The notes: generated by a model from the sequence alone, not told the origin. A stretch of 64,000 bases of DNA from Argopecten irradians (GCF_041381155.1 NC_091142.1:41279604-41343603); one strand, 5' to 3'; counted from the stretch's first letter, positions 1-13,024 are shown. Made by a program: numbers and translations.

Positions 1-2190
1 AATATTAGATATTTATTTTGAAACTTCCTGTAATGGGAACACATATTAAAGATCTGATTCAGATTTGAGAATGATTGTTAGAAAACTTTACACCAGGAAG
101 TAATACAGTACAAGCAAGTACATTTGTTTTTCTCCGATCTGAGCCTCTTTAGGTTGACATAGATGGAGTCTGTGCTAGTGTTACAATCACAGCCTTGTTT
201 ACCTAACCCCCAATTGTTTTGCATTCAAATTAAATAATACTCATATTTTATTTGCATTATATATTATATTTATTGATAATGTTGATTTCATTTGGTGCCA
301 ATTAGCTTTTCGGTGATGCTTGATTTGTTGGTGTATGACACAAATAACAGTTTGTGCCATTTAACGTACACGTGAAAAGCAAGGGAACATAACTCTGGTT
401 AAATTCATTGTTACTGTGATATAGTCGATTGAAGGAAGCGCTTTTATGAGTGACTTTGTTTCCTCTTTGTGTTCATTACTAAACACTTTTGCAATAGAAA
501 CGGGAGTGAACTTTGACACCATCATTTAACAAAAGTTTGTTATTTTTTCGATCATGGTCACTAATCCAAGCCAAAGATACAAACCGATGTTTTCAAAGAT
601 AAATTAGATTTAAATATGCATTTATGCTCAACTCCAAGATTTGATGTTGAAGACAATGCCCTATACCTAAACAGATGATATATATATCATGGAAGTATTG
701 TTTTCTTAAATCGACGATGTCTTGGTATAGTTATGTCTTCAGAACTTTTGATAAATGTGAGAATGACAGAGAATTAAATGTCGTATGTGTGTGAGTGTAC
801 GTGACTTGGCGTGTGTGCTTGGTACGGGTTGCACCTAGCCAGTGTAACTCGGTGTAATAGTAGGTTTTTTGTAGTGTAACGTACTATATTGAACATGTAG
901 ATGTTGATAATATTTGATTGATGCTAAAATTATTCTCCGAACACTGTATATAGTTTGTTCTACCCGTTCATATTGTTTTCGAATTCGGTTTTCGAAATTC
1001 TTGTTTCAATTTGGATCATTGTAAAAAATAAACATTTTATATCATTCTATTCGTAGAGAAGAAATCTCAATTTAAGAATTTAAAAATTATCCCAAAGTTT
1101 TAGAAACGGTTCAATCACAATATTGTTAACACAGGGATTTCGCACAAATATTCAATGTTTCTGTAACATAATGATACAATTATTTATGGACAATGACTCG
1201 ATAGTGTGGTGCCAAATCCCTGTGAATTTATGATAAAAGGTGTCTCAGGAGACTGCCGTTTTGTATATTTTGACGATTTGTGGATTTGTCATTTGCATAT
1301 TTTGTCATTTGCATAATTTATTACCTGATTAACGTATTTGCATATATAATTTTGCTTATGAATTTCATTGCTATGTTTGAAAATTTGAAAAGAAATCCGT
1401 TTTAATACTCAGTACTCATATACACGATTCAATACTCTGTAATTGATAAGTTGATGAAAGTTAAAAATAATTTTCAGATTATTTCTTGTAAAAAATATGT
1501 ATTATCAAACCAACCGGTGTTTCAAAGAATATAATCGCAATAATAATGAATAATTCGGGATTTTTTCACTATATTGAAAGTCCATTAAATAACATCTTAA
1601 TACTACTTAATCTTATATTATATAACAATATTATTAGACATCTTATTCAGATCTCATCGTCCAATAGCCATGCTCATTGTCAAATCAACATATTCTTTAT
1701 CAAATTGGCCTTTTAATGTATGTGATATTTCCAAACTTTGACTTGCGATTTTGGTAATTTATTAGGTGATCTGTATGCTTGAGACCAAATTTTAAGTAAA
1801 CATTTATTACTTTTGCCTTCATTATTAAGCATAATAGCACGATTTCACATTAGCCTTTTGAGATTTTTGAACTCAATGAACTTGCATTGTACTATTCGTA
1901 TGTGTTCAAAGAAATCCAGCAATATTGTTCGTCATTATTTTAACGGGAATTGAAGGAGAAAAAACTAATTTGTATATGCAACATTTGATTAGGTACAATA
2001 GAGGATAAAATGCTTAAGAGAGAAAGAAATATATGCACGGAAAATTTTGATTTTATGTAAAAATAAAACAATACAGAGAAATGTCTATGGTCTCTTAACA
2101 TCATGAGTTTTCCATAGAATTTTAACACGTGTTGATCCATAATGGTTTTGATTCATAGTTTTCAATATAAATGGTGTAATATTGTAAGCG
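1..2190. other. AT-rich intergenic DNA, no gene seen
   Basis: No convincing reading frame, splice-bounded exon or RNA gene is visible. The only structure noted is a short inverted pair, CACAGGGATTT near 1,132 and AAATCCCTGTG near 1,213, about 80 bp apart, which may be the ends of a very small degraded element. Confidence 0.5.
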
Positions 2191-2194
2191 ATAA

Positions 2195-2440
2195 CTTTAT
2201 GATCGGTAACCATAGTGATTCGACATTGTGATCGGTAGCCATGGTGATGCAACATTGTGATCGGTAACCATGATGATTCACCAATGCGATCGTTTAAATA
2301 ATATTTCATTGTTGTTATCGGTAAATATGGTGATTCATTGTTGTGATTGGTCACCATGGTGATTCGATATTGGGATCAATTACGATGCTGAGTCATTGTT
2401 TTCATGGGTAACCGTGAGGATTTGAATTTGTGATCATTTA
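2195..2440. repeat. Degenerate minisatellite, about 30-bp unit
   Basis: The motif GATCGGTAACCATGGTGATT recurs about seven times with substitutions and variable spacing near 30 bp (for example around 2,201, 2,230, 2,260, 2,318, 2,344). A 90-residue minus-strand frame across it is a product of the periodicity and is not called as a gene. Confidence 0.6.
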
Positions 2441-3646
2441 TCAAGAAGAGAAGGTATTCAAAACAATATCTTATAATTATTTGGCTGTACATTTCTATAA
2501 TGAAATAAAACAATGTGCTCTAAATTTTTCCTTCACATAATTGTATTTATTTATGTTTTGTCACTTGGAAAGTAACTAAAATAATTTGATAATAATTTAT
2601 GTCTTGCGTTTTAATTACACCTAACGTATGTCAAAACAAAATTCACAATGAAATATACTGTTGTATCCTTTGTATATTTAAAATTTACAAGACGAATTAC
2701 AAACCACAGCGTTGAGTGAGTACGAAGGAAACTATACTTTATCATACATCATGTAATAAACGTTCATAATTGGGTCAATAATACGAAAAAGTTTTCGCAT
2801 TAGTCCCTTACATGTCGAAATGGGCATTGTCTATTCTGTAATCACATATACATGATCAAGCAGATCTTGGCTAAAACCATGAAACATGAAACCAGTTTTC
2901 CCCGACAAAAAGCCAGGATCGATGGGAGTCTGTATGAGAACTGCAGCTTAGGTCAACCACCCACAGAACAAGTCGGAACCGGACCGGAATATCGTTATCC
3001 CGAGGATGACGTGCATTAGAGTGGTATCAAATCGTTAAGTGTTGTTGAATGACCGAGTTTGATATTATTTAACTGAACAATAGAAGTGTTAAAAATAGTA
3101 CTTGACCTATATTTGATACAATGATACTAGCCTACTTGTAACAATTGATACATATGGTCTGCTGTGATATTGGAAAATGCATTGTATAAAAAATGCACAC
3201 GTGCTTTGTATTTACACGTGCTCTTCGCGCCGCACCTGCTGCGGAAACAGTGGGCGATACCTGTAAAAATATATCTACACAACAGAACTTACTACCTCCA
3301 TTTACCAGAATTTCAACTGTTCGAAACACTCGTAATAGTAGGATCGTCCGTGATACTTCAACTTTGTTCTCTTGTTTCTGATGTGATCGACTTCAACTCC
3401 GAGGTACATACCAATTTAGCTCTACTATTACGTCGCGATCTATTGACAAAAGTAAACGTTTTACTTTGTTTACGAGCTTTTATATAAATACCATTTTTGT
3501 TATCATAAAATAAATTCCATCATGGTATATTTCTTTCAAATAGTGTTTTTATAAATCTGCGATGCGAACTCATGAAAATGATAAGCGATATTATTGCTTG
3601 AAATACATTTACCGGTAATTCATGTGACTTCAAACATTTCAGTATA
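2440..3646. other. Intergenic DNA, no supported gene
   Basis: AT-rich sequence. Short open frames at 3,164-3,487 and 3,193-3,381 cross a small GC-richer patch but show no recognisable domain, and they overlap each other in different frames. Confidence 0.4.
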
Positions 3647-3846
3647 ACCGTATTCTACCCAATAAGCGCCCATGTCCCTATAAGCGCCCCTTCCCATTTT
3701 CTAGGCCTCGATTCCAATTGGCCAGGCATAAATAAAGACCATAACTACACAAAACGGTACAGATTTGCAAATATTTCGTCTTATAAGCACCTTTTCATTT
3801 TTTGTCAATTTTTTAGACGCCAAGGGCGCTTACTGGGTCTAATACG
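3647..3846. mobile_element. Small inverted-repeat element (MITE-like), about 200 bp
   Basis: The left end, CGTATTCTACCCAATAAGCG followed by CCC, is mirrored by the right end ending in CTAATACG. The inverted arms match at about 20 of 23 positions. The interior repeats the TATAAGCGCCCC word. There is no coding capacity, so this would be a non-autonomous element. A much more degraded relative lies at about 24,217-24,520. Confidence 0.6.
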
Positions 3847-4325
3847 AGAAGTCAAAGTTATTATTTACCAAATACTGATGTGATTATAAAACGTCATTTA
3901 TTTTTAAAATCACGATGAAGTCGCTCTTTGTGACAGTTAACGTATTTTATACGTAGAGGTATGAAAAGACGCCTGCCAGTACATATACAAGTTTGATTTT
4001 GATACAGTGTATACTCCAAATGTCAAGCAATTCAAAACCATTGACTCCAATCCACAATATGTCTTCCGTCTCACGGGAATCCTGACAACCTTGTCAGCAC
4101 GATCTCAAGGTCAAGTTGAAGTGGACATCCCACATTCCAATTCATCTTGGCTTTAGTGTTTAAAGTGCCCGGACGTCCGGATGTCCGGTTACTACTTCGG
4201 CTAAACTGCTACAGAAAAGTTGGCAACATTCATTTCTAATCCACTGAGTTAATGAGACTTTTGGTTAATCTATACAGATATTATATACATTTACATAGAG
4301 AACTACAGAATGGTAAAGGAAAGAA
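3847..4325. other. Intergenic DNA, no gene seen
   Basis: Nothing recognisable apart from a short self-complementary GC patch, GGACGTCCGGATGTCCGG, near 4,172. Confidence 0.4.
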
Positions 4326-4688
4326 TTAAAGATGCTCCACCGCCAACTGAGCATAAATGATATTCATCATTTGAAGAATAATTGGTGTTTAATCGTGTAT
4401 ATATATGTCTAATGAACACAAAAAATAATGTGAAATATTTCATTTTGCCTTTGGTGCATGCGCAATCAGTACGTCATTCCATATATGATATAGTGCCATG
4501 GAAATTTTTCGGGATGCAATTAATTATTTTTCATACTTTCAACTTTAAGTAAAATTAGAAGCTCAAACTTTTCAATGGTGGTAACGATGTAAATTAAGTA
4601 ATTTTTGTAATTGAAAAAAAAACTAAATCGTCTGCTCCTGTTTTTGATAGTGAAACCATACCATTCGTCAGCGATGGAGCATCTTTAA
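4326..4688. mobile_element. Non-autonomous inverted-repeat element, 363 bp
   Basis: It begins TTAAAGATGCTCCA and ends TGGAGCATCTTTAA, a perfect 14-bp terminal inverted repeat that continues imperfectly inward. The outer TTAA or TA could be a target-site duplication, as in piggyBac-like or Tc1/mariner-like elements; the sequence alone does not decide. There is no open frame of note inside. Confidence 0.7.
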
Positions 4689-5544
4689 GGAACATGAAGA
4701 TCAATAGAAACAACTGTACTCACTATTCTTGACTGAAATTCCCACAAATGAAACTGGAGTTCTTCTGCTGTAAACAGAAGATAATCAAATGAACAATCTG
4801 ATTCGAAGCATTACATATTTATTGAGATGTGTCATGAAAAAGTTATTTTATCACCGCCAGACCACTGTCGTTTGGTATTGAAAATCTTATCAAAATATTC
4901 AAATTGTTTCAGCACTTTAGAATTGGTATATACCATTTTTTATATTGAGACATGATATTGAGATAAAATATTATCTTTGCATAAAGTTGTCGCTTAATAT
5001 CTACTCTTTTCTACCTGTTTACATGAGTGTTCTCTATGGTCTTTGTAAAAGAATTCGTCAGCATTTCAATCTATAATGGTGTGACACTTAACAACACCCA
5101 AACAACTCACAAATCAGCGAATACAAAATTACTCAAATATACCAAAAATAATGATTTATAATCATTTCGTATAAGAAAAACGCCAATGGATATCTGAATA
5201 ATGATTAAACTGCAGGAAAAACATAAAAGCTAGTTTCATTTTAAGAGTTATGATGGAAGATACTTAAATTTCAGTAAGGAGCAGGATCCCTAACAGCGCT
5301 TCCGGCTTCGTTCAGTCGGCGCCACTGCATCCTCGATACTTAAGAAGTTCCGATCACTTACGATCTCTACACCCCTGGACTAACTGAAGGCAGCTCAGAG
5401 GAAAAATTCTGAACCAGTCACAAGCCTGCAAAAAAACCCTTTGAATACTACAGAGAGAGCGGCGCCCACTAAAAAGCCACAGTCAACAACAGTGAACCGT
5501 TATACGATGTACATCAAAGGACTTAATTACCTGTTCTGTTCTAT
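4689..5544. other. Intergenic DNA with a short shared motif
   Basis: No gene is supported. The word CGATCTCTACACCCCTGGAC at about 5,361-5,380 recurs at about 28,330, each time preceded by ATCACTT, so it is probably the conserved core of a dispersed repeat. Confidence 0.4.
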
Positions 5545-5815
5545 TGCCAAAAATGGTAAAACTGGCTCTACTCAAAGCGACAAAATGCGCATTTTCAAAA
5601 TGGCCGCCAATCGTGTCATTTCTTAAAATCCCCATATAAAAAATCTACTAAGAATAGAAATGTATTATTTTTTACAAAATTTGTACCTGGCAACTTCCTT
5701 CAGATATTGATAGATTTTATTTGAAAATTTCATTTACTTCTTTGATCTATGTCGAAACGAGACTTCAACGAAACTGAAACCCCAAAAGACTACATCCTTA
5801 AAGTAAACAAAACTA
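5545..5815 (+). repeat. Truncated copy of the 14.66-15.66 kb element
   Basis: The sequence from GGCTCTACTCAAAGC through ACTACATCCTTA aligns in the same orientation with about 15,429-15,664, including the AAAATGGCCGCCAA word and the right terminal repeat. The left half of the element is not recognised here. A 61-codon frame in the region is not considered a gene. Confidence 0.6.
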
Positions 5816-6418
5816 AGACTGTACACTGTAAATATATTTGATTCATGTACAACACACATGGACAGATCCCTACAGACTACCATGCAAAGGACGCTCGCCA
5901 TCAACAGGGTAGATCCTTTATAATGGAACGACTCTTTATAATGCTAGGACACTCTACAAATAGCGGATCATTCATGTGATCAGTTCGCACTCCATACTGT
6001 TTACTTCCTCCAGTTATTGTCTCTTTGTCCCACATCTACAGACATTGTGAGGTATATTTTTTTCATCAAACTTCCTCGAAATATTAAACTTCATAAGTGA
6101 AAACTGATCCATCAATGAAACCTCGCTTGATATTTGCAAAATTTATCAAATCAATTAAAAAAAGAAGTAGTACATAGTCGTATCCAGTAGCAGATGAATA
6201 TCAAGCAGTTAGCCCATTATTTACCTATACTCTAGTTTGGTCGGTATTTAAGTGAGATAGGGGTAAAAAATGTTTATATTTGATTACCACAGTTCCAAAA
6301 TGTGTCTATAAATCTATGCAACTGTAGCATTAACAGCACATCCAACCACCATCACAGTGCAGCCATCATATTGTTGTCGTCAGGACTTGGACATCAACTT
6401 ATAAACTTACTTATAACC
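5816..6418. other. Intergenic DNA, no gene seen
   Basis: AT-rich, with no recognised repeat or frame. Confidence 0.4.
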
Positions 6419-7690
6419 TGAATATTTTCTGGTATTTTTTTAGGTTAATAATGAGATGAGTGTCATAGTCAGAGATAAGAAGTATTACTGATCTGTTGTA
6501 CCCCATATCATTTTTATCTACGACCTTGATTAGTAATGTTTATAAGAAAGTTTTGAGAATTAGCTTACACTAATTTGAACAATACAACATGTCCCACTAA
6601 TTGTTGTCCCATATTGTTTTTTTATTTCATAACCAGTATACTTACACACACTATCTGGAGTTATCAATCTGAATTCTGAGTCAATTCAGTACTGTGGTAA
6701 GTAACACTTCTCAAACGCTCCCGCCATATTTCACTTCCTTGAATGACTTTACTCGATGAAACCTAAAGGAAACTGCTTAGTAATCCTCCAACAGTTGTAA
6801 AAGATATATAATGTATCAGACGCTTTGTACGGTTGATTGGCTCAGTTTTTCCTTAAATGGGAACTGATTTATATATAATCCTATCCTGTCTGATGAGTTG
6901 TAGTGTTGGTGTTCCGGGTTTCGAGTAGACACTTAATTTTGATAGGTTTTATGCGTGGAACTACGCTGTCATACTTGGTCAACATACAACATGGTAGTTA
7001 CTATATATTTGATTGAAATACGAGGAGCAATTGAGACTGAGTACTAAATAATAAAACTTGGGAATTTAAAATTTAATGTTTGTCATTTGATGCTATATGT
7101 TGATTTTAGCGCCATCCATAGAAAAATATCAACCGCGAGAATCTTTGACGATTTTCTTATTTTTGTAGCAAACTAATAAATAAAGCACCAATGCCAAAAT
7201 AACCTAGTATAGCAAAAGCTGTTCAAAATTAGTGCGGCATGTAAAACGATTTATTTAACGTGGTCGAAATACGATTTATTTAACGTGGTCGAAATACAAT
7301 AAATACCCAACATGTTCGGTTTAAATGATGTCATGTTGAACCCCTGTTCATCGTCCATTTTCAATGAAGCATATATACCTGGTAGGGCTTTGAAAATCCA
7401 ATCCTATTTTATTATTCACTTTAACAAAACTAGCTGTGTCAATACCGCCATCCTTTATGCTGTTTAATATTGTCCTAACATTATGTCTCCTCTTGTTGTG
7501 TAAGCTTAAACGGAACTAGGAACCAGACCCGAGTTGCGCTTAACTCAAATACTGGCCAACGAGCGGAGTTCCGTTTTTCAATAATGTTGAAGAATTGCAT
7601 TAAATAAAAATCAATAATAGAACAACAAGTTTAAAACAGTTTTAATCTCTTTCTGAGGGTATAATCCTAACCATATTTACATTTTTTGGA
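6419..7690 (+). repeat. Tandem duplication, unit 1 (about 1.27 kb)
   Basis: From GAATATTTTCTGG to the TATTTACATTTTTTGG end, this segment is matched almost throughout by 7,692-9,228 in direct orientation. Differences include small indels and a local repeat of GATTTATTTAACGTGGTCGA (7,249-7,290) seen only here. Near its end lies a small inverted pair, AAACGGAACT and AGTTCCGTTT, at about 7,508 and 7,567. No coding sequence is supported. Confidence 0.75.
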
Positions 7691-7691
7691 C

Positions 7692-9228
7692 TTGAATATT
7701 TCTGGTAAATGTTTTAGGTTAATAATGAGATGAGTTTTATAATCAGAGATAAGAAGTATTACTGATCTGTTGTACCCCATATCATTTTTATCTACGACCT
7801 TGATTAGTAATGTTAATTAGAAAGTTTTGAGAATTAGCTTACACGAATTTGAACAATAAAACATTTCCAATTAATTGTTGTCCCATATTATTTTTTCAAT
7901 TTCATAGCCAGTATACTTACACACACCGTTTGATGTTATCAATCTGAATTCTGATTCAAACAGTACTGTGGTAAGAAACACTTCTCAAACGCTCACGCCA
8001 TATTTCACTTCCTTGAATGACTTTACTCAATTGATGAAACCTATAGGAAACTGCTTAGTAATCATCCCAACGTTTGTAAAAGATATACAATGTTTAAAAC
8101 GCTTTGTCCGGGTGATTGGCTCAGTTTTTCCTTGAACGGGAACTGATTTATATATAATCCTATCCTGTCTGATGAGTTGTAATGTTGTTGTTCCGGGTTT
8201 CGAGTAGACACTCAATTTTGATAGGTTTTATTCGTGGAACTACGCTGTCATACCTGGTCCACAAACAACATGGTAGTTACTATTTAATTGAAATACGAAG
8301 CACAATTGAGACCGAGTACAAAATATTTAAACGAAAGAATTTACAATTTAATGTTTGTCATTTAGACCTATATGTTGATTTTAGCGCCATCCATAGAAAA
8401 ATATCAACCGCGAGAATCTTTGACGATTTTCTTATTTTTTGTAGCAAATTAATAAATAAAGCAACAATGCCAAAAAACCTAGTATAGAAAAAGCTGTTCA
8501 AAGTTAGTGCGGCATGTAAAACGATTTTTTAACGTGGTCGAAATGCAATAAATACTAAAACATGTTCGTCGTCCATTTTCAATGAAGCATATATACCTGG
8601 TAGGGCTTTGAAAATCCAATCCTATTTTATTATTCACTTTAACAAAACTAGCTGTGTCAATACCGCCATCCTTTATGCTGTTTAATATTGTCCTAACATT
8701 ATGTCTCCTCTTGTTGTGTAAGCTTAAACGGAACTAGGAACCAGACCCAAGTTCCGTTTAACCCAAATACTGGCCAACGAGCGGAGTTCCGTTTTATGAT
8801 TCCTACCCATAATAAGATATTTAATTACATAATGTAATTCAGGAATGTAAATTATTCCGAATCCACGCATATTTATTCCGTGTGCACAATGTGTTTTATT
8901 CGGCGAATCTAACGTTGATAATTTGTAGAATTCACAGATTTTGAGGTTTTTGATAACTAATAAGATGACCATTCATTGTCGTTGGCAGTCAACATCTACA
9001 GTGTATTGATAATATATGTGAGGTAATGTGAACTAATCCAGTTACATATTTCTTTCTGACATGTACATATGTATATGTCGACTGTCAATATATTTGCTAG
9101 ACACAAAACATCCATCAATAATGTTGAAGAATTGCATTAAATAAAAATCAATGATAGGACTACAAGTTTAAAACAGATTTAATCTCATTCTGAGGTTATA
9201 ATCCTAACTATATTTACATTTTTTACAT
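7692..9228 (+). repeat. Tandem duplication, unit 2, with extra 315 bp
   Basis: Second copy of the preceding unit. It carries an additional block at about 8,797-9,112, exactly after the AGTTCCGTTT arm, that unit 1 lacks. The block may be an insertion here or a deletion in unit 1. A 101-codon frame at 8,182-8,487 is closed by stops in unit 1, so it is not called as a gene. Confidence 0.75.
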
Positions 9229-9688
9229 GTAGCTGTGCTCTTCTGAGGCTCCGCCTTAAATTCGTATTAACTAACTCTCCCACGTGTATAGGCTATATCC
9301 GTACTTATTTAAGAGAGCGTACGCAAACGGGTCTTCTCGCTGCTGTAATTGAGGTGTAACGTTAATCCATGTAAATCATCCATATATGTAGAGTTGGAAA
9401 ACTTTCCCGTAAACAAGAAACGGAAATCACAAGATCCAGCGTTGCGTAAGACAGTATACAAAGTCACAATATCGCGTGATTACAAGCAATATACTTTGAA
9501 ATATTCCAGTGAAAGATGAGCCTTCCAATTAAATCTTTTACTAAATCTAATATTTACATTTTGACATAAATCTTAACTTTAAAGCCGTTTTAAGTGACTG
9601 ATCATTTGCTTCGGAATTTTCAGTAGGTCAATGCGCACGACATCGATAAGAGCTCAATCGCCGGGTCAGTGGAGATAACTCTTTCGCG
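9229..9688 (+). other. Candidate promoter and non-coding first exon
   Basis: A GC-richer stretch contains a TATA-like TATTTAAG at about 9,307. Near 9,688 there is a strong splice donor, TTTCGCG|GTAAGTAAAC. The frame beginning ATGCGCACGACATCG near 9,631 stops after 15 codons, so any exon here would be mostly untranslated or read in another frame. The matching acceptor would be the one at 11,064/11,065. This is inference from splice signals only; no protein homology supports it. Confidence 0.3.
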
Positions 9689-9792
9689 GTAAGTAAACTG
9701 CATTCATAACAATTAAATATTTCTATTTGGTAACAGCAGAGACATTGGTAATTAATTATCTATGTCTATGGCCATTGTATCAGTTTAATGAC

Positions 9793-11071
9793 CAACAAAA
9801 AAAGAATGGATTAGTTGCTGCGCTCTCAGAAAGGCTTTGCCTAAAATTATATTATTATTTTGATTACACCATTAAAACCAAACAAATAAACCTACTGAAC
9901 AAAAAAGAATGGATTAGTTGCTGCGCTCTCAGAAAGGCTTTGCCTAAAATTATATTATTATTTTGATTACACCATTAAAACCAAACAAATAAACCTACTG
10001 AACAAAAAAGAATGGATTAGTTGCTGCGCTCTCAGAAAGGCTTTGCCTAAAATTTATATTATTATTTTGATTACACCATTAAAACCAAACAAATAAATCT
10101 ACTGAACAAAAAAGAATGGATTAGTTGCTGCGCTCTCAGAAAGGCTTTGCCTAAAATTATATTATTATTTTGATTACGCCATTAAAACCAAACAAATAAA
10201 CTACTGAACAAAAAAGAATGGATTAGTTGCTGCGCTCTCAGAAAGGCTTTGCCTAAAATTATATTATTATTTTGATTACACCATTAAAACCAAACAAATA
10301 AACCTACTGAACAAAAAAGAATGGATTAGTTGCTGCGCTCTCAGAAAGGCTTTGCCTAAAATTATATTATTATTTTGATTACACCATTAAAACCAAACAA
10401 ATAAACCTACTGAACAAAAAAGAATGGATTAGTTGCTGCGCTCTCAGAAAGGCTTTGCCTAAAATTATATTATTATTTTGATTACACCATTAAAACCAAA
10501 CAAATAAACCTACTGAACAAAAAAGAATGGATTAGTTGCTGCGCTCTCAGAAAGGCTTTGCCTAAAATTATATTATTATTTTGATTACACCATTAAAACC
10601 AAACAAATAAACCTACTGAACAAAAAAGAATGGATTAGTTGCTGCGCTCTCAGAAAGGCTTTGCCTAAAATTATATTATTATTTTGATTACGCCATTAAA
10701 ACCAAACAAATAAACTACTGAACAAAAAAGAATGGATTAGTTGCTGCGCTCTCAGAAAGGCTTTGCCTAAAATTATATTATTATTTTGATTACACCATTA
10801 AAACCAAACAAATAAACCTACTGAACAAAAAAGAATGGATTAGTTGCTGCGCTCTCAGAAAGGCTTTGCCTAAAATTATATTATTATTTTGATTACACCA
10901 TTAAAACCAAACAAATAAACCTACTGAACAAAAAAGAATGGATTAGTTGCTGCGCTCTCAGAAAGGCTTTGCCTAAAATTATATTATTATTTTGATTACA
11001 CCATTAAAACCAAACAAATAAACCTACTGAACAAAAAAGAATGGATTAGTTGCTGCGCTCTCAGAAAGGCT
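9793..11071 (+). repeat. Minisatellite, 103-bp unit, about 12.4 copies
   Basis: The word AATGGATTAGTTGCTGCGCT recurs 13 times at an almost exact 103-bp spacing from 9,804 to 11,039. Copies are nearly identical. Two of them, ending near 10,205 and 10,717, share both an ACACC to ACGCC change and a missing C in AAATAAACTACTG, which shows blockwise copying. Each unit contains TGCGCTCTCAG|AAAGGCTTT, the same sequence that forms the possible splice acceptor at the downstream edge. Confidence 0.95.
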
Positions 11072-11183
11072 TTTTCCTATATTCACTGAAGGTGATGTCC
11101 AGTACAAGAATGCTTATAAAGACGAACCAAAATCTCTTGGAGGGTTCCATCTCCTAAAAAAGACCACATCACAGGCTAAGTAA
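11065..11183 (+). CDS. Candidate terminal exon, 38 codons, unknown protein
   Basis: Directly after the acceptor-like CTGCGCTCTCAG there is an open frame from 11,067 to the TAA at 11,181. It reads RLFPIFTEGDVQY and ends LLKKTTSQAK, with a charged, protein-like composition that differs from the AT-rich surroundings. I do not recognise the family. A second frame, containing MSSTRMLIK, is also open over most of the stretch, which weakens the call. The first 11 bases of the exon occur in every upstream 103-bp unit, so the array seems to have grown by duplicating this intron-exon boundary. It may be a genuine last exon, a pseudogene fragment, or chance. Confidence 0.3.
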
Positions 11184-12672
11184 AAAAGACTCTAGGTATG
11201 TCAACAAATATTCGTTTGGAAGGTTTGAATTTGAATATAAATTTGATATTCGAATACAAGTATAAAATTATGCTGTGTAATGATGGTTTGATTCTATACA
11301 TGCTGTAATGCGTTTGACGTCAAAAGTTAAGTCATAACTTGTACAAAGTCGACCCATGATGTTATACAGTTTTAGGCTTAAAATCAGATACACTTTTTAA
11401 CAATGATTTTGAAGAAAAACATCAAACGATGACTTCATATTGACCATAATCTCTGGTGTCAATATTTTCCTGTAACAACGTTTCTTTCTCTTGTATTTCT
11501 GGAAAGTTGACTTTGCAAGAAATTAGAAATTGCAATAAAAATAATTCCTTAGCACGGTTGAATTTTTCAGAATGACACTTCAAATATGTCAAATCATTTT
11601 ACCGTAATAGTTAAAAAAAAGACTGGTAGGAATGTTTTGTTCTATTTGATGACTTATTCTAAAAATAATATGCACTTCATATGACTTCTCTATAATACAA
11701 TATTCATTTGCAATGTATTGATGCAAATAAAAAATCTGAAACAGTGGTTCTCAAGGGCTCATGAAAACATATTTTATGAAACAAGAGTGATATACTTTCA
11801 AAATGGGGGTAAAAGACCACGTATTGTAAGGGGCCTTATCTGCATGGCATTTTGACGAAGAAGTTTTTTTTCTCGAATTCCGTATAACTGTTTACTTGAA
11901 CACACTGCACTACCTTTCTATGTTATGAAACTAACTCTAAATGTTTGTTTTCGAATAGGTATATATCGAAAACGACGCTCAAAAAATAGGGGCAAACTCA
12001 GCAAATTGAGTCATTTTGACCATATTCCAGAGGTTCGGTGAGTTCGTTTGGTATGGGTACAGGCCAAAAAGATATTGTGACTGATTATGTGAAGTTGATA
12101 ATTTACTTTGTGGTAATATATCTATTTAGTCAAAACCTGTCTCAAAGTTAAAAAAAACAACTCATCAACAAGCAGATATTCTCGTTTTTACCCTTTTATA
12201 TGTATATGAAAGCCCCTATTTCAGCAAGAAATACCATTATACATAAACATTTTCCCTTTTTCCCGAAGAGGAACTATATTGAAATAAATTCACCGAAAAA
12301 ATTAAAATCTGTTCAACATTCAAAACAGCAATCAAAGTACTGAAAGTACTGAGAGCTTAAGGCAAGTAATAAAATTTAATTTGCTGGTATTTTGGCAAGT
12401 AGACATAAAACTACAAGTATTAGTTTCACAAAAAGCTTAGAAGGCTACCATACAGCATATTTATTAGGAAGCAATGCTAGGAAAGCTTGACGAATTGTTC
12501 TGTTCACAGTTAGCTGCCATAGTTCTTATGACAATTCATTTTTGAAGAATGATAATTTAAATGATTTTCACATTCAATGTGAAAGATAATCAACATCACA
12601 ATATTCATGAAAGGGCCACGTAGGCTATCTTTCCAAAAAAAAATTCTTAAATATAACATAATAAAATTGATA
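11184..12672. other. Intergenic DNA, no gene seen
   Basis: AT-rich sequence without recognised domains, tandem repeats or inverted-repeat elements. Confidence 0.4.
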
Positions 12673-13024
12673 ATGATATAAAAACCCACTCCTGATTCGT
12701 GAACATCAGTTGGATCCCCAACCTTCAAAGCGGCCACTACGGATATTTGACGATATTTCTTAGATTACCAAATAGTGAACTGTGAGTGTGAACATTATTC
12801 AAATTGTGGACATTTATATGTTGGATCGCCATCTACGGACAAATAATTCAGTGTCTACGTTGGATTACCAATACGAGTGAACTTTCATTTTATTCCCGTG
12901 CAATGTGCCACTATTTTGTTTATTGATAATCTGAAAACAAAATACAATTAAGAAGCAAATGCAAATTGAATTCTTCGTTTTGTGTCTTGCGATTTATATT
13001 ATTACCAACTGTCCGAACTGAACC
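12673..13024 (+). repeat. Dispersed repeat family, copy 1
   Basis: From AAAAACCCACTCCTGA to CTGTCCGAACTGAAC this stretch aligns in direct orientation with 18,932-19,268. Shared words include GGATCGCCATCTACGGACAA and GGATTACCAATACGAGTGAA. No coding frame is conserved between the two copies. Confidence 0.75.

Noticed and set aside
3164..3487. 107-codon plus-strand frame and an overlapping 62-codon frame
   Set aside because: No domain, no splice or promoter context, and two overlapping frames of similar quality.
6890..6950. CTGATGAG, also near 8,168, as a hammerhead ribozyme core
   Set aside because: No properly placed stem II and GAAA follow; the nearest TTTCGAG does not fit the core.
8182..8487. 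101-codon plus-strand frame
   Set aside because: The duplicate copy at about 6,910-7,210 has stops in the same frame, and no family is recognised.
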